Source: Bacilli bacterium
GTDB lineage: Bacteria; Bacillota_I; Bacilli_A; RF39; UBA660
Direction of reading: 5' to 3'
DNA: 36,787 bases
Assembly: GCA_016290195.1 (NCBI GenBank)
Contig: JAEETF010000072.1
Location: 1 to 36,787, forward strand
How positions within the stretch are numbered: position 1 is the first letter of the stretch; each line of letters opens with the position of its first letter. The notes under the pieces are model-generated. The model worked only from the letters and a program-made list of their open reading frames with translations, searched no databases and had not been told where the DNA came from. Positions 1 to 9,239 of this stretch are shown piece by piece. Both the position numbers and the translations under genes were made by a program.

Positions 1-1
1 T

Positions 2-157
2 AAAACAGATAAAATAGGTATTACATTACAACAAAAACAAAGAAGTAATATTTTAGAACATATTGATTTAGTAGTTGGTGATGATTTTGTTATGTTTTCA
101 AACGTTACAAAAGATGGTAAATTAGAAGTACATGAAAAAATTGAAAGAATGCTATAA
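2..157 (+). CDS. C-terminal end of an unidentified protein (truncated by window start)
   Basis: Open frame from position 2 (KTDKIGITLQQKQRSNILEHIDLVVGDDFVMFSNVTKDGKLEVHEKIERML*) ending TAA at 155-157. Confidence 0.6.
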   Translation, partial: KTDKIGITLQQKQRSNILEHIDLVVGDDFVMFSNVTKDGKLEVHEKIERML

Positions 158-213
158 ACATTCTTTTTTGTTTACTTTAAATATTTATTTCATAAAGTAT
201 ATTAGGTGATTAT

Positions 214-660
214 ATGCATATAAAAAAAGAAAATAATTTATTAATAATATATTTACCTAATAAATTATTTGATAGTAATCAAGATGTTGAAAAATATTTT
301 TATACATTATTTTCTAAATTAAAAAACAATTATAACATTTCTATTAGTGGATATTGTGATATTAGTATATATGGTGATGAATATTATGGGCATGTTATAG
401 AAATAAAAAGAGAAGAATTTGATTATTTAGATAGTAATATTGAAATGAATATTAAAATAAAGAAAACAAATTTTTTATATGAAATAGATACTATTACTAA
501 TTATGGTACTATTTATAAGTATCATAATAAATTTTATTTAAAATTAAATAAAAAAATAACTAATAATAAGTATTATCAGTTACTAGAGAATAGTAATTTA
601 ATATATAATGATTTAACAATTAAAATCATATCTAAAAATGATGTTGTAAAAAATATTTGA
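214..660 (+). CDS. hypothetical protein (148 aa)
   Basis: Uninterrupted ORF, ATG start, preceded by AGGTGATTAT; no family recognised. Confidence 0.7.
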   Translation: MHIKKENNLLIIYLPNKLFDSNQDVEKYFYTLFSKLKNNYNISISGYCDISIYGDEYYGHVIEIKREEFDYLDSNIEMNIKIKKTNFLYEIDTITNYGTIYKYHNKFYLKLNKKITNNKYYQLLENSNLIYNDLTIKIISKNDVVKNI

Positions 661-684
661 AAAATATTAATTTTTTGATATAAT
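657..684 (+). promoter_or_regulatory. SigA-type promoter for 710..1150
   Basis: TTGAAA (657-662), 16-nt spacer, TATAAT (679-684), followed by AAGGAGG RBS before ATG 710. Confidence 0.6.
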
Positions 685-709
685 ATAGTATATAATAAGG
701 AGGGTATAT

Positions 710-1150
710 ATGAACAATGATGAAATAGAATTTTTTGAAATAGATGATAGTACAGCTAATACTTCACCTGTGACTCAAAATACACAACCTATTAATGTTA
801 ATAATCAAGTAAATAATAATCAAACTGTTAATATTAATAATCAAGTAAATAATGAACAATTTGTTAATACTACTCCTGTGATTCAAAATATACAGCCTAT
901 TAATAATGAACAATCAGTTAGTGCTGTACAAACAAATCCAGTAGAACAAAAGCCTATTGATCCAAAACAAGTACGTAGTGTTTTTGAAGATCCAATTAAA
1001 TCAGAACCAAAGAAAAAGATTGAATTAGGTGAAAATCCACTTGTTGAAATGGTAAATAATAAATCTGCACTTAAATTTGTAGTTATAATTTTAATTATAT
1101 TATTTGCTGCAGTATTTTTGATGCCAATTCTTTTTAAGTCTGGTAACTAG
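710..1150 (+). CDS. Asn/Gln-rich low-complexity protein with a single C-terminal TM segment
   Basis: NNQVNNNQTVNINNQVNNEQ repeats; C-terminal hydrophobic helix FVVIILIILFAAVFLMPILF; strong AGGAGG RBS. Confidence 0.75.
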   Translation: MNNDEIEFFEIDDSTANTSPVTQNTQPINVNNQVNNNQTVNINNQVNNEQFVNTTPVIQNIQPINNEQSVSAVQTNPVEQKPIDPKQVRSVFEDPIKSEPKKKIELGENPLVEMVNNKSALKFVVIILIILFAAVFLMPILFKSGN

Positions 1151-1439
1151 ATAATTCAATTATTAAATCCATATTGTCGTCTTTAGCCATAATGTTTTTA
1201 TGGTTTTTTTTGCACTTTTCACAAGTGTATATAATTTTATATGTATCTTTAAATTTTTCAATGCTAATAGGCTTTAATAGGCCTTTACAGTCATTTTGTC
1301 TATCACCTGGCATAATATCTACATGCTTAGAATATAAACAAAAAGGACAATGATCTCTAGATGTATAATTTAATTTTTCTACTTCCATATTACAATGTTC
1401 ACAAATAAATCCTTGATCATTAGTTGTAAAGTTTTTCAT
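1134..1439 (-). CDS. RNHCP-domain zinc-ribbon-like protein
   Basis: CxxC pairs and an RDHCPFCLYSKHVD motif, which matches the RNHCP family signature; 3' end overlaps the convergent gene 710..1150. Confidence 0.75.
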   Translation of the reverse strand: MKNFTTNDQGFICEHCNMEVEKLNYTSRDHCPFCLYSKHVDIMPGDRQNDCKGLLKPISIEKFKDTYKIIYTCEKCKKNHKNIMAKDDNMDLIIELSSYQT

Positions 1440-1509
1440 ATAATCACCACAATAATTATAACAAAAATACTATATAAAACAAATAAAAAATGGTATAATA
1501 TTCTAGGAT

Positions 1510-2241
1510 GTGATTAATGTGGAATATAAAGTTACAATTGATGCCTTTGAAGGACCTTTAGATTTACTCTTACATTTAATTAAACAATCAAATATTAATA
1601 TATGGGATATAAAGATAGATGAAATAACTAAACAATATTTAGATTATATTAATGCAATGGAAAAAATGAATTTAAATATTGCTAGCGAATATTTAACTAT
1701 GGCAGCTGAATTAATTGAAATTAAATCTAGTAGTTTACTTCCTAAAAAAGAATTACCAGAAGATGAATATGAAGAAGATAAAAGAGAAAACTTAATTAAT
1801 AGATTGATTGAATATGAACAATATAAAAATATGACTAGTATATTTAAAGAGATGGAAGATGCTAGAAGTGAAATATATACTAGAAATCCAAGTGAACTTA
1901 GTGAATATCAAAGTGATGTTAAATATGATGAGAAAGTTTTAGATTTAGAAGAATTAGTAAAAGCATTTAATAATTTTTTAAATAAGCAAGAACTTGATAA
2001 ACCACTTAATACAAAGATTACTGGACGTGAATACTCTGTAGATAAAAGAAATGTCGAAATAAAGGGTATTCTAAAAAAGAAAAAAAGAGTTGAATTTTTT
2101 GAATTATTTGATAAACTAGAAAAAGATTATATTGTTGTAACTTTTTTATCAATTCTTGATTTAGCTAAAAAACAAGAATTAGAAATTGTTCAAGATAAAA
2201 ATTTTAATAACATTATATTATTAGATAAGGAGCGTAGTTAA
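1510..2241 (+). CDS. scpA: segregation and condensation protein A
   Basis: YKVTIDAFEGPLDLLLHLIKQSNINIWDIKIDEITKQYLDYI is characteristic of ScpA; adjacent to scpB. GTG start at 1510 or 1519. Confidence 0.95.
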   Translation: MINVEYKVTIDAFEGPLDLLLHLIKQSNINIWDIKIDEITKQYLDYINAMEKMNLNIASEYLTMAAELIEIKSSSLLPKKELPEDEYEEDKRENLINRLIEYEQYKNMTSIFKEMEDARSEIYTRNPSELSEYQSDVKYDEKVLDLEELVKAFNNFLNKQELDKPLNTKITGREYSVDKRNVEIKGILKKKKRVEFFELFDKLEKDYIVVTFLSILDLAKKQELEIVQDKNFNNIILLDKERS

Positions 2242-2242
2242 A

Positions 2243-2806
2243 ATGAATTTAAAAGCTGTGCTTGAAGGATTATTATTTGTAGTTGGTGATGAAGGATTAT
2301 CTTTAAAAAAGATAGAAGAATTATTAAATACAAATGAAGCTGATACTAAAAATTTATTAAAAGAATTAGTAACAGAATATGCTAATGAAAATAGAGGAAT
2401 TAAACTTGAAATATTAGGTAATAAGTTTAAACTTACTACTAAAAAAGAACATAAAGATTATTATAAGAAATTATGTGATATGGAAAAAGATGAAGGTCTT
2501 AGTCAAACAGCTTTAGAAGTACTTGCAATTATTGCCTATAATCAACCAATTACAAGAAGTGAAATTGATCAAACAAGAGGTGTAGCAAGCAGTCATATTA
2601 TACGAAGACTTCTTATGAAAGATTTAATTATGGTAAAAGATAAATCAGATTTACCAGGAAGACCAAATTTATATGGAACAACTGATAGTTTTCTTGATTA
2701 TTTTGGATTATCAAGTATTACAGATTTACCTGCAATGAATATAAATAAAGAAGTAATTCCTGAAGAAAAGGATTTATTTAATTCAAAATATACGGAGGAT
2801 AAATAG
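2243..2806 (+). CDS. scpB: segregation and condensation protein B
   Basis: LEGLLFVVGDEGLSLKKIEELL ... ALEVLAIIAYNQPITRSEIDQTRGV; immediately follows scpA. Confidence 0.95.
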   Translation: MNLKAVLEGLLFVVGDEGLSLKKIEELLNTNEADTKNLLKELVTEYANENRGIKLEILGNKFKLTTKKEHKDYYKKLCDMEKDEGLSQTALEVLAIIAYNQPITRSEIDQTRGVASSHIIRRLLMKDLIMVKDKSDLPGRPNLYGTTDSFLDYFGLSSITDLPAMNINKEVIPEEKDLFNSKYTEDK

Positions 2807-2835
2807 ATTTCCTCTTTTTGCGTGGGAGTGATATT

Positions 2836-3984
2836 ATGCGTGCAATAGTTTTATCTGGTGGTGGAGCTAAAGGTTCATATGAAATTGGTGTTTGGAAGGC
2901 ACTAAGAAAGAATAGAATAAAATTTGATATTGTTACTGGAACTTCAGTTGGTGCATTAAATGGTGTTATGATGGTTCAAGGTAATTATCACTATGCTACA
3001 AAAGTATGGTGTAAAATTGATCAAAGTAAGATTCTTGATAGAGATAATTTTAAAAGTAAAAAAGAAATGATTAAATTTTATGCTAAGAGTGGAATACATG
3101 GTGGTACAGAAGTTCAAGGACTCGAAAATATCATGGAAAGTGCTATTAATGAAAAGAAATTTTTTAAATCTAAAATTAATTTTGGGATTGTAACATTTAA
3201 TTTAAGTAAAATGAAACATTTAGAATTAAAAAAGAAAGATATTAAAAAAGGTTATTTAAAAGATTATGTAATAGCTTCTGCAACTTGTTTTCCATTTTTT
3301 AAACGAAAAAAAGTAGATGATAATCATTTTATTGATGGTGGTTATTATGATAATTTACCTATTAATTTAGCAGCTAAAATGGGTGCAGATGAAATTATTG
3401 CTGTTGATTTAAAAGCAGTAGGTATTAAAAGAAAAGTTGAAAATAAAAATTTAAATATAACTTATATTAGTCCTATTAATGATACAGGTGATTTTCTTGA
3501 TTTTAATGAAGAAAATGCTAAAAGAAATATTAGATTAGGTTATAATGATACTATGAAAAAATTTAAAAAATTAGATGGTGTTTATTTTACTTTTAAAAGA
3601 AGAAATTTAGAAAAATTTTATAATAAATACTATACTAAATTTTATAATAATATTTTAAATATTTTTGATAGTATTAATGATAAATCATTTTTTAAAGCAT
3701 TTAAGAATGATGAATGTGATAATTATTTTTATAATATTATTGAAGAATGTGGTAAATTATTTAATATTGATGAATCAAAAGTATATAGAGTAAAAAAATT
3801 TAATAAATTAGTATTAAAAAAATTGAATAATTTAGATGAAAAGAAAAAATTCTTTGATCGAAAGAGTAAAATAAAAGAAATAATAGAATTACTTAATAAT
3901 AATTCTATATCAAAAATTAAAAGAAAAAATATTCTTTCTCATAAAGAAGTAATTATGGCAATTTACTTGTATACAATACAATAA
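2836..3984 (+). CDS. patatin-like phospholipase family protein
   Basis: GGGAKGSYEIG oxyanion motif, GTSVGALNG nucleophile elbow, DGGYYDNLP Asp motif. ORF track begins at 2818; ATG at 2836 is likelier. Confidence 0.9.
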   Translation: MRAIVLSGGGAKGSYEIGVWKALRKNRIKFDIVTGTSVGALNGVMMVQGNYHYATKVWCKIDQSKILDRDNFKSKKEMIKFYAKSGIHGGTEVQGLENIMESAINEKKFFKSKINFGIVTFNLSKMKHLELKKKDIKKGYLKDYVIASATCFPFFKRKKVDDNHFIDGGYYDNLPINLAAKMGADEIIAVDLKAVGIKRKVENKNLNITYISPINDTGDFLDFNEENAKRNIRLGYNDTMKKFKKLDGVYFTFKRRNLEKFYNKYYTKFYNNILNIFDSINDKSFFKAFKNDECDNYFYNIIEECGKLFNIDESKVYRVKKFNKLVLKKLNNLDEKKKFFDRKSKIKEIIELLNNNSISKIKRKNILSHKEVIMAIYLYTIQ

Positions 3985-3995
3985 AATGTTATAAT
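3967..3995 (+). promoter_or_regulatory. SigA-type promoter for trpS
   Basis: TTGTAT (3967-3972), 17-nt spacer, TATAAT (3990-3995); overlaps the 3' end of the patatin gene. Confidence 0.65.
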
Positions 3996-4019
3996 CATAT
4001 GGATAAATGGAGGAAAATT

Positions 4020-5030
4020 ATGGATAGAAAAGTGATTTTGACAGGTTTACGCCCTACAGGTAATTTACATTTTGGACATTATTTTGGTGCTTTAACTAAC
4101 TGGGTTAAACTACAAGATGAATATGATTGCTTTTTTGAAATAGCTGATGTTCAAGCACTTACTGATAATTTTAATAATCCTGATAAAGTAAGAAAAAATG
4201 TGCGTGAGACAGCTATAGATTTACTATCAGTAGGAATTGATCCTAAAAAAGCTAATATATTTATTCAATCAGCTATCCATGAAATAGCTGAACTAACAGT
4301 TTATTATTCTAATTTAGTTACAATAGCTAGGTTATATCGTAATCCAACTGTTAAAACAGAAGTAATGCAAAAAAAAGGTATATTTGGTGAAAAAGGTGAA
4401 GGTGTAACTTATGGATTTTTAGGTTATCCTGTAAGTCAAGCAGCAGATATAACAGTTTTTGATTGTGATCTAGTACCTGTTGGAGAAGATCAATTACCAA
4501 TTCTTGAACAAACTAGAGAGATTGTTCGTAAATTTAATTCAATTTATGGTGAATACTTAAAAGAACCAAATCATTTACTTAGTAATAATCCAAGAATTAA
4601 AGGATTAGATGGTAATGAAAAAATGGGCAAAAGTTTAGGAAATGCTATATTCTTATGTGATAATGATGAAACTATTAAAGAAAAAATTATGGGTGCTGTA
4701 ACTGATCCAAATAAAATAAAAAAAGATGATCCAGCAAATCCTGAAGTATGTATGGTATATTATTATCATAACCTTGTTAATAAAGATAATTGCAGTACAA
4801 TTTGTTCTGAATGCAAAAAAGGTTCTAGAGGATGTGTTAATTGTAAAAAAGAATTAATTACTGCTATGACAGAATTTTTAAAACCAATTAGAGAAAAAAG
4901 AAAAATGTATGAAGAAAATCCTTCATTAGTAGATGAAATATTAATAAATGGTACTAAGAATGCTAAAAAAGTAGCTGAAAAGAAAATGAAACAGGTTAAA
5001 GAAGCTATTAAAATTAATTATTTTGAGTAG
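4020..5030 (+). CDS. trpS: tryptophan--tRNA ligase
   Basis: TGLRPTGNLHFGHYFGAL (HIGH-type) and EKMGKSLGNAI (KMSKS-type) motifs; GCVNCKK near C-terminus. Confidence 0.95.
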   Translation: MDRKVILTGLRPTGNLHFGHYFGALTNWVKLQDEYDCFFEIADVQALTDNFNNPDKVRKNVRETAIDLLSVGIDPKKANIFIQSAIHEIAELTVYYSNLVTIARLYRNPTVKTEVMQKKGIFGEKGEGVTYGFLGYPVSQAADITVFDCDLVPVGEDQLPILEQTREIVRKFNSIYGEYLKEPNHLLSNNPRIKGLDGNEKMGKSLGNAIFLCDNDETIKEKIMGAVTDPNKIKKDDPANPEVCMVYYYHNLVNKDNCSTICSECKKGSRGCVNCKKELITAMTEFLKPIREKRKMYEENPSLVDEILINGTKNAKKVAEKKMKQVKEAIKINYFE

Positions 5031-5036
5031 GTGCCT

Positions 5037-5468
5037 ATGAAAAAAATAATATATATACTTTTTATAGGATTATTACTTTCAGGATGTAATAAACAAACTG
5101 ATAAAACACTTGTTTGCAATAAAAATGAAAAATTAAATGAAAATGATGTTTTTCAAAAAATAGAATCTACTTATATAGATAATAAAATAGCTTTTGCTAA
5201 TCTAGATATTAAGATTGTTGTTAGTGACAGATATGTAGAATATATTAATGTTCTAGAGCAACAATTACTTGAATCATATAATGAGTTTCGTGATAAAGAT
5301 GGTGTGACTTTTTCATCTATTAAAGGTGATAGTGATATAAAAGTCTTAATTGGTGTTGATTTTAGTAAAATAAATGCACCAATAGAAGCACTAGGACTTA
5401 TTAATGACCAAAGTACTTATGATGATGCTTATAAAACATTTACTGAAATGGGATATAGTTGTAAATAA
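5037..5468 (+). CDS. putative lipoprotein
   Basis: MKKIIYILFIGLLLSGCNK signal peptide with LSGC lipobox. Confidence 0.75.
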   Translation: MKKIIYILFIGLLLSGCNKQTDKTLVCNKNEKLNENDVFQKIESTYIDNKIAFANLDIKIVVSDRYVEYINVLEQQLLESYNEFRDKDGVTFSSIKGDSDIKVLIGVDFSKINAPIEALGLINDQSTYDDAYKTFTEMGYSCK

Positions 5469-5495
5469 TAACACTAGAGTATACTCTAGTGTTAT
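5468..5495. terminator. bidirectional terminator hairpin
   Basis: Perfect 28-bp palindrome ATAACACTAGAGTATACTCTAGTGTTAT between convergent genes, followed by a T-rich stretch. Confidence 0.75.
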
Positions 5496-5692
5496 GTGTT
5501 TTTAATATGATTAAATAAAATTCCTATATTTATGATTCCAGTTAAACCAACTATTGTATAAATAATTCTTGAAAACATTGAACCATCACCAAAAATTAAT
5601 GCTACTAAATTAATATCAAGTAGACCAATAAGTCCCCAGTTTATTGCTCCTATTATTGTAAATACTAAAGCAATTTTTTGTATTGTTTCCAT
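5492..5692 (-). CDS. DUF378 (YuzA-like) membrane protein
   Basis: ALVFTIIGAINWGLIGLLDINLVALIFG...IIYTIVGLTGI is typical of the DUF378 family; RBS CGAAAGGAGC upstream. Confidence 0.85.
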   Translation of the reverse strand: METIQKIALVFTIIGAINWGLIGLLDINLVALIFGDGSMFSRIIYTIVGLTGIINIGILFNHIKNT

Positions 5693-5790
5693 ATTTTGCT
5701 CCTTTCGTTAAGTATTATTTTCAAAAAAATAAAAATTATACATAATTAATAATAATTTAAATATAATTTAATGAAATTAATTATGAGGTG

Positions 5791-6795
5791 ATGATTTTGA
5801 AAAAAAAGTTTTTTGTTTTTTTATTAGTAGTATTTAGTTTTATAATTACTGGATGTAATAAATATGATAAAAATGATATTACTAAAAATTTAAAAAAACT
5901 ACTTGATAAAAATAAGGGATATTGTTTAAATGGTGAACTTGAAATATTTAATAATGAAGATAGTTATATTTATGATGTTAATGTTTATTATAGTAAGGAT
6001 GATAATTATAAAGTATCATTAAAGAATAAAATTAATAATCATGAACAAATTATTCTAAGAAATAATGATGGTGTTTATGTACTTACTCCATCATTAAATA
6101 AAAGTTTTAAGTTTCAAAGTGAATGGCCATATAATAATTCACAAAGTTATTTAATTCAGACTTTATTAAAAGATATGGAAAATGATGAAAATATAAAATT
6201 TGAAAAAAATGATAATGGTTATATAGTAACTACTAAAGTTAATTATTCAAATAATAAAGATTTAATTAAGCAAAATATTTATTTAGATAATAATATAAAT
6301 ATAACTGATGTTCATATATTGGATAAAGAAGAAAATGTTAAAATGAAAATGCATTTTAATAAAATAGATTATAATAATGGTTATGATGAAAATTTTTTTA
6401 CACTTGATGAAAATATGGCATCTGTAACTTATGAAAAAGAAGAAACAGTAAGTAAACTTGAAGATATTATATATCCAATGTATTTACCAACAGGTACTTA
6501 TTTAGGCTCACAGGATGTTGTTGCAACTGATGATGGAGAAAGATTAATATTAACATTTGAAGGTGAAAAACCATTTATGTTTGTACAAGAAACTGCTGCA
6601 ATACCTAATAATTTAATGACTATACCAGTAGATGGAGAACCAGAACTAATAGCTGATACAGTGGCAGCATTAACTGATTCATCTATCGCTTGGTCAAACA
6701 ATGGTGTTGAATATTATGTAGTTTCTGATACCTTAAATAAAGATGAACTTTTAAGTGTAGCTAAATCAGTAAGTGTTATGCCAATAGCAAAATAA
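5791..6795 (+). CDS. lipoprotein with LolA-like N-terminal region and DUF4367-like C-terminal region (possible sporulation/germination lipoprotein)
   Basis: Lipobox ITGC; LolA-fold-like beta-strand pattern; C-terminal LTFEGEKPFMFVQETAA...SIAWSNNGVEYYVVSDTLNKDELLSVAKSV resembles DUF4367. Exact start uncertain. Confidence 0.65.
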   Translation: MILKKKFFVFLLVVFSFIITGCNKYDKNDITKNLKKLLDKNKGYCLNGELEIFNNEDSYIYDVNVYYSKDDNYKVSLKNKINNHEQIILRNNDGVYVLTPSLNKSFKFQSEWPYNNSQSYLIQTLLKDMENDENIKFEKNDNGYIVTTKVNYSNNKDLIKQNIYLDNNINITDVHILDKEENVKMKMHFNKIDYNNGYDENFFTLDENMASVTYEKEETVSKLEDIIYPMYLPTGTYLGSQDVVATDDGERLILTFEGEKPFMFVQETAAIPNNLMTIPVDGEPELIADTVAALTDSSIAWSNNGVEYYVVSDTLNKDELLSVAKSVSVMPIAK

Positions 6796-6820
6796 GACAT
6801 AAAAATATGTCTTTTTTTTT
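6794..6820 (+). terminator. intrinsic terminator
   Basis: AAGACAT-loop-ATGTCTT stem followed by T9. Confidence 0.75.
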
Positions 6821-6893
6821 ATTTTCCTATTAAAAAATAAGAAATTTATAGTATTTTTTTAGAAATTATGTTATACTTTTGTTGGTGATATTA

Positions 6894-7562
6894 ATGGAAA
6901 AGAAAGAAAAAAAGACAAAGAGTAATAAAAAGGGAACCGCTAGTACAAATAAAAAATCTACTTCCAAAAAAGTAACACCAACTACTGCTGAAGTAAAAAA
7001 AGATACTAGTATAAAAAAAGAAATTGTTAAAGAAGTAAAAGTACAAAAACCTAATGTACCAGAAACTGAAGAAGAATTTGGTGGCGATGAAATTCGTAAA
7101 CTTCTAATTATTATTGGTGCAGTTTGTGCAGTTATGTTAGCATTCTATTTCATAACATCATTTGTTATTAAACCAAAAGAAGAAAAGAAAGATGAAACAG
7201 AAGAAACTACTACAGTACAAACTATTCAATATGAACAAATTCTAATGGGTGAATTATTTAATCAAAATGAAAATGATTATTATGTATTAGCTTTTGTTGA
7301 AGATGATCCAATGTTAGAAGTATATACAAGTTATATAAAATTATATAGTGAAAAAGAAGATGCTGCTAAATTCTATAGAGTTAATTTATCTGATGATATG
7401 AATAAATCATATATTGGTGATGAAATCTATCTTGAAGGATCAAATATTGCTAAGATTAAAGTTAAAGGTACAACTTTAATTAGAATTAAAGAGCATAATA
7501 TAGCTACAAGTTATACAGATTATGATGCAATTAAAGGTAAATTTGAAAGATTAATGAACTAA
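6894..7562 (+). CDS. Lys/Thr-rich single-pass membrane protein of unknown function
   Basis: Basic N-terminal tract, one TM segment (LLIIIGAVCAVMLAFYFITSFVI), extracytoplasmic C-terminal domain. ATG 6894 more likely than the upstream start at 6879. Confidence 0.7.
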   Translation: MEKKEKKTKSNKKGTASTNKKSTSKKVTPTTAEVKKDTSIKKEIVKEVKVQKPNVPETEEEFGGDEIRKLLIIIGAVCAVMLAFYFITSFVIKPKEEKKDETEETTTVQTIQYEQILMGELFNQNENDYYVLAFVEDDPMLEVYTSYIKLYSEKEDAAKFYRVNLSDDMNKSYIGDEIYLEGSNIAKIKVKGTTLIRIKEHNIATSYTDYDAIKGKFERLMN

Positions 7563-7579
7563 TCATTAGTCTTTTTTTC

Positions 7580-7608
7580 TTGAAAGAAATATATATATAT
7601 AGTATAAT
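7580..7608 (+). promoter_or_regulatory. SigA-type promoter for the VWA/XpaC/TelA operon
   Basis: TTGAAA (7580-7585), 17-nt spacer, TATAAT (7603-7608), with AAGGGATGA upstream of the first gene. Confidence 0.7.
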
Positions 7609-7633
7609 TTTAATAGTGTAAAGGGATGATTTG

Positions 7634-9238
7634 ATGGAAAAGAAAAGAAGTTCAAGTTTACCTATAGTATTATTTTTAGCTTTCTTTTTTATAATATTTA
7701 CAAATATGATCGATAAATCTATTAATAATAATTCTAATAAGGAAAAAACAATTGATAATGGAGTATTTGATTTATTAGTTAGTTCTGAAAATAAAGACTT
7801 AGAAGATGTTATTAAAGATTATTTTAAAAAGAAGAATGTTAAACTTAATATTGAATATGCAGGAACTATAGATATTATGGAAAAAATCAATAGTGGAGAA
7901 GCATATGATGCAATATGGGCTTCTAATTCTATATGGCTTTATATGCTTGATAATACATCTATAGTTAAAAATTCAAAATCAACTTCTATTAATCCTATAG
8001 TTTTTGGAATTAAAAAATCTAAAGCAGAAGAATTAGGATTAGTAAATAAAGAAGTATATACAAAAGACATATTAAATAAAATTAAAAATGGTGATTTAAA
8101 TTTTGTAATGAGTTCAGCTACTAGAACAAATACAGGTGCTTCTGCATATTTGGGATTTGTAACAACACTTGCTGGTAATCCTGAAGTTTTGACTATTGAA
8201 GATTTAGATAATAATTCTTTAAATGAAAAACTTGTAAATTTTTTATCTGGTGTTGAAAGAACATCTGGTAGTGATGAATTTTTAGATACACTATTATTAA
8301 ATAATAAATATGATGCTGCAGTTGCATATGAATCTTCATTTATTAATTTAAATAAAAAATTAGCAAGTGAAGGAAAAGAACCATTTTATTTAATATATCC
8401 AGTAGATGGAGTTACAATATCTGATTCACCACTTGCATATTTAAATAATGGCAATAAATATGAAAAAGAATTTAATGAATTTCAAAGTTATATTTTGAGT
8501 GATGAAGGACAAAATGAACTTGCTAAATATGGAAGACGTGTTTGGTATGGTGGGGTAAATCCTAATGCCGATAAAGATGTATTTAATAAAGAATGGGGTA
8601 TTGATACTTCTAAATATGTTGTTCCAATTAAATATCCTAGTGTTACAGTTATTAAAAAAGCTCTTAGTCTATATCAATCTGAACTTAGAAAACCAACTCA
8701 TACAGTATTTTGCCTAGATTATTCAGGAAGTATGTCTGGTAAAGGTAATGAACAATTAGTAGATGCAATGAAATATATTCTAACTGAAGAAACAGCATCT
8801 AAAAATCTACTTCAATTTTCAGCTAAAGATAAAATAACTATTATTCCATTTGCAACCATTGTCATGCCAGAGGTAACTACTACAGATGGAACAAAAGTTG
8901 AAAAATTAATATATGAAGTAGAAAATACTGAAGTTGGACATACTACCAATATATATGGTTCTTTGGAAAAAGCTATTTCAATACTTGAAAAAGAAGACAG
9001 TAATAAATACAATTTATCAATTATACTTATGACTGATGGAGAAGGTAATGAAGGTTCCTTTAAAAGTTTTTCTAGAGCATATGATAAAGCAGGAAAAGAT
9101 ATACCAATATATGGAATACTATTTGGAAGTGCTGATGATGATCAATTATTAGAAATTAGTTCTTATACTGGTGGTAAAGTTTTTGATGGCAGAAGTAACT
9201 TACTTGCAGCTTTTAAAGAAGTAAGGGGTTATAATTAA
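7634..9238 (+). CDS. membrane-anchored extracellular solute-binding-like domain fused to a von Willebrand factor type A domain
   Basis: N-terminal TM anchor; substrate-binding-like region (DLLVSSENKDLEDVIKDYFKKKNVKLNIEYAGTIDIMEKI...); C-terminal VWA with full MIDAS (DYSGSMS ... TTN ... LMTDGEGN). Confidence 0.85.
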   Translation: MEKKRSSSLPIVLFLAFFFIIFTNMIDKSINNNSNKEKTIDNGVFDLLVSSENKDLEDVIKDYFKKKNVKLNIEYAGTIDIMEKINSGEAYDAIWASNSIWLYMLDNTSIVKNSKSTSINPIVFGIKKSKAEELGLVNKEVYTKDILNKIKNGDLNFVMSSATRTNTGASAYLGFVTTLAGNPEVLTIEDLDNNSLNEKLVNFLSGVERTSGSDEFLDTLLLNNKYDAAVAYESSFINLNKKLASEGKEPFYLIYPVDGVTISDSPLAYLNNGNKYEKEFNEFQSYILSDEGQNELAKYGRRVWYGGVNPNADKDVFNKEWGIDTSKYVVPIKYPSVTVIKKALSLYQSELRKPTHTVFCLDYSGSMSGKGNEQLVDAMKYILTEETASKNLLQFSAKDKITIIPFATIVMPEVTTTDGTKVEKLIYEVENTEVGHTTNIYGSLEKAISILEKEDSNKYNLSIILMTDGEGNEGSFKSFSRAYDKAGKDIPIYGILFGSADDDQLLEISSYTGGKVFDGRSNLLAAFKEVRGYN

Positions 9239-9239
9239 T

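Noticed and set aside
3985-4019. T-box or tryptophan attenuator upstream of trpS
   Set aside because: Only about 25 nt lies between the -10 box and the start codon; no room for a T-box.
6498-6701. Minus-strand 67-aa ORF
   Set aside because: Entirely antisense to the well-supported lipoprotein gene 5791-6795; composition is that of a mirrored coding frame.
8812-9012. Minus-strand 66-aa ORF
   Set aside because: Antisense inside the VWA domain coding region; no RBS or recognisable domain.
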